Source: Chalara sp. BL73 (lineage: Eukaryota; Ascomycota; Leotiomycetes; Helotiales). From it: a DNA stretch of 64,000 nt. The stretch's first letter is position 1; the number at the start of each line of letters is the position of its first letter. Shown here piece after piece: positions 58,487 to 64,000 of the stretch. A model generated the notes under the pieces. It did not search any database. It was not told where the DNA came from and worked only from the letters and a program-made list of their open reading frames with translations. The stretch covers positions 124,001 to 188,000 of the forward strand of contig CAKJVC010000090.1 of the NCBI GenBank assembly GCA_918026815.1, in the 5' to 3' direction. The position numbers and the translations under genes are program-made.

Positions 58487-61400
58487 TCATTCTACCTTGT
58501 CGTAAATATCAATGGTTTCGTATTCGTCTTCCTCAGCATCAGGAATCTCCTTGGGTTCATCCTCATCAACCATGTTCTCCGCAGGCAGTACCGGATCCAC
58601 AGGGCCAGGTAAACCTCGCTCAGCTCTCAATTGCTGCACTTTAGAATTTGTCATTTCATACACATACTGTCCAAGGTGCTCAACACCTTCCATTTGCACT
58701 TCACCCAGCACTGCAACTCCTTCCTCTTCCTTCAAAACCCTACTACTAGGGAACAACTCGCCTGTTACTAGCTGCAGCTTGTCGGGTCTTTGTAACAGAA
58801 TTTCAAAAGCCTGGCGTAGCTCGAAACACGACTCGAATATTTCTCGGCGGCCAAGAATGTATAGCCCCAAGCGTGCACGAGATAAAGCGACAGTGAGGCG
58901 TCTAACATCTCGAAGATAGCCCACACGCAAGGTACGAGTCAGGGACAGAATGATATCTAGCCTGAATGAGCATCTGTTCTATACGAAAAAAAAGAGTACT
59001 TACAATCATTTTGCTCACCCTGGTACTTGTCAACGGTGGTAACAATCTTGGGGAGACCAAATAGCGGGTTTTTAGCACACCGGTGATTAAGCACATCTGT
59101 GATTAAAGCGCGCTGACCGGCGTAAGTAGCCAGTATGCTAATCTTCGAGGCGGGATAGCCTAGAAGCCGCATGTACTGGAAAATAGCAACAGCATATTCT
59201 GCCTCACCTAAATTCTGGATAAAATGCGGTGTCGGTTCCCATTCTCCTCTGCCTTTGTAGTCTGGAACCTGGATGAATTGGTACTCGTACTTGAAGCCAG
59301 CATTTGCGATTTGGTACTCTAGTTGGGACGACACCTGCGGGAGGTTTCCAAGATCGCGATATCGCCACGAATAGAGCGAGGCTATCGATGGGCGAGCACG
59401 ACCCTGCTGATCGAGATTGATCGTAGGAACGCCAAGTCGAACGAGTCGAGAGAAAAGTGATTGCTCTAGATTGGCGTACTGGCGAAAAGCAAGATTCTGA
59501 ATGACAGGAGAATTTTGAAAATGATCTCCACAAAGAACCACACGCTGCAAAGGCATTTCACCATTCTTGGGGTTCTGTAGAGCCAATGGAATGAAGTTCT
59601 CGATTTCGGTGATTTGTGCAGCTTCTTCCATGATAACATTGTCATAGTGGAAACCTAACGATGCTATCTCTCTCCTTCGCATTGCCGCGTGCGTAGATGT
59701 CATAGCAATAATTCGCGCTTCCTTGGTTAGTAGATAATTCGCTTTATCACGATCCCGACGCAAAATTTCGAATGGCCTGACATCTGCAAGTTCCGTAAAT
59801 ATCTTTGAAACGTGATTATAGCAGCCATCGCAGATATCTAGCACTGTCTCCTTATCTGCATCTTGTGGGAAAATAGGCTGGGGCGCATCGTAAAAGTAGT
59901 TGTGGAATGGGAAAGCTAACATAATAGTTTCTGAGGTGGCTTCTGGCGACTTGACGAATTCTTGAAACTTGGTCCACGCAGGCTTAACATAAACAGAATT
60001 AAAGTACCCAGCAGTCTCTGCCGAGCTGCCGTGTGCACCTGGGGCTCCGAAATTTGCTGCAAGACGATCAACTTCTCTTAAATAGCTATCTCGATTCTCT
60101 AAGAACGACTCTACACGCCCGTGCTTGCTGAAATTGGCATCTGTCTCGAGATCCTCCTCGCCATGGCCGAGTCGGAGAAGATGCCGTTCGTCAATATCCA
60201 AGGCTACGATCTTTTGAAACAGTTGATTCAGGGCCTGGTTGCTGTGCGCGATAAGGAGTGTACGCTGTTCAGGAAAGTTGTGATAGATATTATTAATGAT
60301 CTGAGTAGCTACATCAGTCTTCCCTGTTCCGGGAGGCCCAACAATAACCGTCAAACCAGGTTGGGTTCCCGATATTATGGCTTCGACCTGCGCAGGTGTA
60401 AATCGAACCTGGTTGAGCTTCGGGGCATCTGTTGGATAAGGACCGGTCCGAGGAGGTTTGTAGGTAGAGACTTGGACAGGTTGGGGCTCGAATTGTGGTG
60501 TTGGTTCTGCATCTCTTCGCCTTTTCTTGGATGGTTTGGCAATCACTTCGGGTGGCTTTGCGATCGTCTGGAGCACGTACGGAGGACCAAAACTTCCATT
60601 AACATCATCCCCCGGTTCGACGGTCTTTCCTAGTAAGCTTTCTACTAGGTGCTGCCAATCAAGGAATGTATCCCGATAATCAACGGACTTTATCTGATTC
60701 GGCAAGTGACTGTACGTGGCTCCAGCTGGATCTCCATATCCTAGGAAAACCTCATGAAGCCATGAAGCTAGAGGTATATCAGATAGCGTCAAACTTCGGA
60801 TTGATTCCAATATAGATTTGAAATTGTTTTCTCTGCCTCTTCTTCGCATGACAAGATTTATGCTTTGGTATATATCCGGTTTCCCATTGGCAACTTGATC
60901 CATATCTTCCTTGTACATCGCTGTGTCAAGCCTAATATGCAATTTGCGTACTCGCGGGCTGCTATGACCATTTACTTGTCCATTGGAATCCCATAGCGAG
61001 CGCCCTCGGTCATCCAGCACTTGGGTGATCTCAGCTGCTCGCACGTATTTCAGGCCAATCTTTTGCGCATCAGATGGTACTGCATTGCTATTTCCGGCCG
61101 TACCTGCTTCATCATTGACCTGGACAGCAAGTAAAAAGACCACATCGTCTGGCTTCAACGTATCCCATTCTCGTCTGATGTGATCGGCAAGTCGACTAAC
61201 ATCAAGTGAAATTTCGGCTTTGACAGCAGAAGGCCTGTCACTTCCAACCACGGGCGGAACTATTTCTAAGATCGACGGTCTCGCTATGGGCAGAGCCATC
61301 TTAGAATAGCCATCAAAGTTCGTTTGACCACCCCGACCAATACTAGGGCGCAGACGCTTGATAGCGTCTTCAATATCTTTCCTGATCGCGTAGAATGATT

Positions 61401-62983
61401 CGCAACGGTGTAGAATGAATGATCTCCACAAGAAGTCACCCACTGTGAGATACTGTAGGTTAAGTTTAGGTAGAGCCAGGGGTCGGGAGCCGTCGTAGTT
61501 ATCATTTCTTAACAATGTCGACTCAAAGAGCGTCAATTCAGTGGGCAGTATGCTGAGATCTCGGGCGGTCTCCTGGAATGTCTTTCGCTTTTCATGCCCA
61601 GAGAGTAAAACTTCTGTGAGAAACATCTGATCTGCCACAACTTTGCAGGTACCTGGAAAAGTTGTGCGCAAGTCGAGCAGATTACACAGTTCAATGATTT
61701 CGGCATCTGTCAGTACTTCCAGATGCCCTTCAAGCTCAGAGCGTTTATCAATGGATGCATAATTTGACAATGCCAGAATGGTCAGCTTGTCTTTGAAATG
61801 CTTGAGAGCTACTCGCTGCAAAGTAGCAAGTGTCTCGCAGTGCCTTTCGTATGCTTCTGTAGTTGAATGCTGAATTCCGGAATGGTCATCGATTGAGAAA
61901 TAAGTGTAGTGCTTTAATAAACCATACAGGTCACGAATAAGCCCGTTCTCTTCATCATTGAACATGGGCGATAGCCGAATGGCGGGCAGAGTATGTAGAT
62001 CTTGGAAAAGAGTATTGACGTATCTTCTGGTTGGTAATTGGCTCTGAAGATCGATTAAGAACTCGATAAATCGTTCACAATAACGCACACTATCTGCATC
62101 CGATTAGCAAGTGGCCATAAGACCTGCTTACGAGAATGAAACTTACTTGGTTTGCTTTTCTCATTATATAACTCATTCAGAAAATCTAGAATTAATGTTG
62201 AGAGCCACGACCGCTCGAATCGAAGACGAGGCTTGGTTGCGTCATCAGCAGCATCATAGCGTTTGGCAGCCGCTCTCCAAGCTTTCCTTAGTTGTGTACT
62301 ATGGTCCAATTTTCGCTCTCTCTTCTTGTCACTTGAGATATTGTGCCATATCGAGATAGAAACCAAAGGAGCGCATTCCTTCCTCACAATCCCACTATCT
62401 AATGACTGGAAAGCACTAATAATGAAGGAGATGAGATGGGTGCGAATCTTCGGTGATAATGTTCTGTCCAATGTCATAGAGAGGATCCGTCGAAAGAAGT
62501 TGGAAAACTCTGCTGCATTATCTGCGAAGATATCTATGGTCATTAGCTCCCATCAGTTAAAGAAGGCCGGCAGTACTTACCCCATGTTGGCAGATGCTCT
62601 CGAGCCTTGACATTGCATATGAGAGCTACAAGTAGGATATGAAAATCGGAGGCATCCTCATTATAGCCTGGCCATAGGTATCTGGTACTGGGTCAGAATA
62701 TTGTTCATATAACTTGAAATGACACGCACTTCTCTAGTATCTGCAAATTCTCCAGCGCCAATAGCGACTTGAACTCGAAGTCTTCCTTTTCGAGCACATC
62801 CCAAATCTCGGACTTCAAAACATCTGGCTTGACTTTAATCTTAGTCTGTTTCTTTGTTGTCTTCAGCCAATATGTCTTTGCAAGCTCCTCGAAAGCGCCT
62901 TCGCCTTGTGATACATTTGCAACTGTGCTTTCTTCTGCTACATTCTGCTGGGGCTCAGCTTTTCGTTTCGTCCTTGGTGGCAT
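58487..62983 (-). CDS. AQR: Aquarius/Cwf11, intron-binding spliceosomal RNA helicase
   Basis: Large SF1 (Upf1-like) helicase of the intron-binding complex of the spliceosome, binding about 40 bases upstream of the branch point. Five exons give 1,433 residues in frame: 62730-62983, 62581-62681, 62147-62533, 59004-62093 and 58487-58956. The ATG at 62983 begins MPPRTKRKAEPQQN. The N-terminal armadillo-like part has NLQILEKYLWPGY, KAREHLPTW and SVRYCERFIEFLIDLQSQLPTRRYVNTLF. The helicase core has GPPGTGKTDVATQII (Walker A, about 60330), AHSNQALNQLFQKI, MEEAAQI (Walker B), VVLCGDHFQ, LDQQGRARPSIASLYSWRYRDLGNLP, ILATYAGQRALI, and RRLTVALSRARLGLYILG. All are expected for Aquarius. It ends with an acidic tail. 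It is divergent from THO1. Confidence 0.95.
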
Positions 62984-63246
62984 TGTTAACGGTGCTATGA
63001 AATTGCGCCGTGTCGCAAATCTGCTCCTGAAGCTGTAAATTTCTGGACCGCGTTGAAAAAGTGGGGCTATTGAATATGGAGGCGGCCGCTTGACGCGAGA
63101 GTTAACAAGCAGAACACTTGCGACGACAACAACGATTCCACAGCGACTTCCATTAAAAATTCACGTATACAAGGCCGGACCAGTGTAAAGCGCGACGATA
63201 GCCTCGCAGATTGTTTACGAGGCGGAGTGGGCGTGTGAGGGTTGCA
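62984..63246. promoter_or_regulatory. 263-bp bidirectional promoter, AQR / THO1
   Basis: Only 263 bp separate the start codons of two divergent RNA-processing genes, so they very likely share a nucleosome-free promoter region. A GC-rich segment (GGCGGCCGC at 63083-63091) lies within it. No TATA box or specific factor site is claimed. Confidence 0.6.
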
Positions 63247-64000
63247 ATGGCCGGCCGTGGGGTGCAAGGTGTGGGTTCATTCGGGGAGCTTTTGGCAGAT
63301 TTGATGAAAAGAGCAGAGGATGTTAAACACACCAATACAGTTGACCCAGCGCTGAATAAGGTGGATCTTGCGGACCTCCTCGATCGCCTAGAATCGACCG
63401 TCGACCCTTCTACAAATAATTCTACGTCAAGAAGATGGAGCTTTGCGGTCATCGAAACAGCATTTCGAGATCGGTTCAATAAATTATTGGTGAGCTCTGA
63501 GTAGCATGGATGAGGAACCTATCTAACAACCCACAGGCCTCTACAAACATTGATTCTCCTTCGTTTGTGCAAGTTTGGAATCTGCTCGATATCATATCTA
63601 TTCTGTCAGACGACGAAAAATGTGATGCAGCCTTACTTTTTTGGCTCGTAGAGGAGCTTCTAGACAGCCAAACCATCGCAGGTTGTCGGAAAATATTTGA
63701 CTATTTAGAGTCGCGGCGGGAGAGGATTACAGCTGAGCACTTCAACCAGAAAAACTTAGTTATTCTTCGAAGCTGCAATGAGCTGCTTCGACGGCTGTCT
63801 CGAGCTGAGGACACAGCTTTTTGTGGCCGAGTGTTCATTTTCATGTTCCAAAGTTTTCCTTTAGGCGATAGAAGCTCTGTGAACCTGAGAGGAGAGTACC
63901 ATACAGAGAACGTCACATCATACAATATTCTACCCCCTCCCGAGCTGGAGCCAGAGCAGAGTACAGACAAAATGGTTCTTGACACAGAATCAAAATCTGC
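63247..64000 (+). CDS. THO1: THO complex subunit 1 (Hpr1/THOC1), 5' part
   Basis: THO couples transcription to mRNA export as part of TREX. The gene starts at ATG 63247 (MAGRGVQGVGSFGELLAD) and runs off the window end. An intron at 63490-63536 is spliced LLASTNIDSPSFVQVWNLLD. Characteristic THOC1 block: FIFMFQSFPLGDRSSVNLRGEYHTENVTSYN, where the FQSFPLxDRSxVNLRGxxHxxN pattern is nearly diagnostic, following ELLDSQTIAGCRKIFDYLESRRERITAEHF. The remaining C-terminal two thirds lie outside the window. No defects seen in the visible part. Confidence 0.93.

Overview
This is a eukaryotic window from a filamentous ascomycete (Pezizomycotina), probably a Leotiomycete; the class is an inference from gene types, not a measured placement. 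The evidence is many introns of about 45-90 bp with GT..AG ends and CTAAC/CTAAT-like branch points, fungus-specific families (fungal rhodopsin-type membrane protein, fungal amidoligase, PhiA-like wall protein, DUF5672 proteins), and filamentous-fungal versions of Trs120, Aquarius/Cwf11 and THO1. No bacterial operons, CRISPR array, rRNA or convincing tRNA was seen.

Left part (1-28 kb): gene-poor, AT-rich and accessory in character. It holds orphan multi-pass membrane proteins (1470-3855, 5665-7261, 18274-19626), a PQ-loop protein (10996-12036), a twin-CX9C protein (13319-14450), an APC-family amino acid permease (14820-17109), a PhiA-like secreted protein (24180-24931) and a LaeA-like methyltransferase (25746-27126). 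Two genes are broken: an amidoligase (7720-9292) and an NAD(P)-dependent reductase (21125-22180). A 24-base G run lies at 7310-7333.

Middle part (28-40 kb, with a relic at 46.6-48.4 kb): a cluster that looks like a sugar-nucleotide and glycan neighbourhood. A UDP/dTDP-glucose 4,6-dehydratase (28824-30293) is divergent from a Golgi-type SLC35/TPT transporter (31542-32941). Three DUF5672 proteins (33665-34651, 36746-37812, 38559-39689) follow; they carry a (T/S)DS- or SDA-type acidic motif before an invariant LC and an NGGLSLR motif, as expected for GT-A-like transferases. A decayed glycosyltransferase-like gene lies at about 46627-48404. Making a deoxysugar donor, moving it into the Golgi and transferring it is the most interesting system-level hypothesis here.

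Right part (40-64 kb): mostly conserved housekeeping genes. These are a PARP-E2 fusion protein (40413-44021), a probable COG7 Golgi tether subunit (45167-46264), an M20 peptidase (48856-50124), an MMTAG2-like RNA-processing protein (50722-51489), the TRAPPII subunit Trs120 (51867-56248), a SnoaL/NTF2-like protein in four exons (57060-57721), the spliceosomal helicase Aquarius (58487-62983) and, head to head with it across 263 bp, THO complex subunit 1 (63247 to the window edge). Aquarius and THO1 act in successive steps of mRNA processing and export and probably share a promoter region.

Splice sites were assigned by hand from GT..AG signals and reading-frame continuity. Where the exon lengths add up to an intact frame this is stated.
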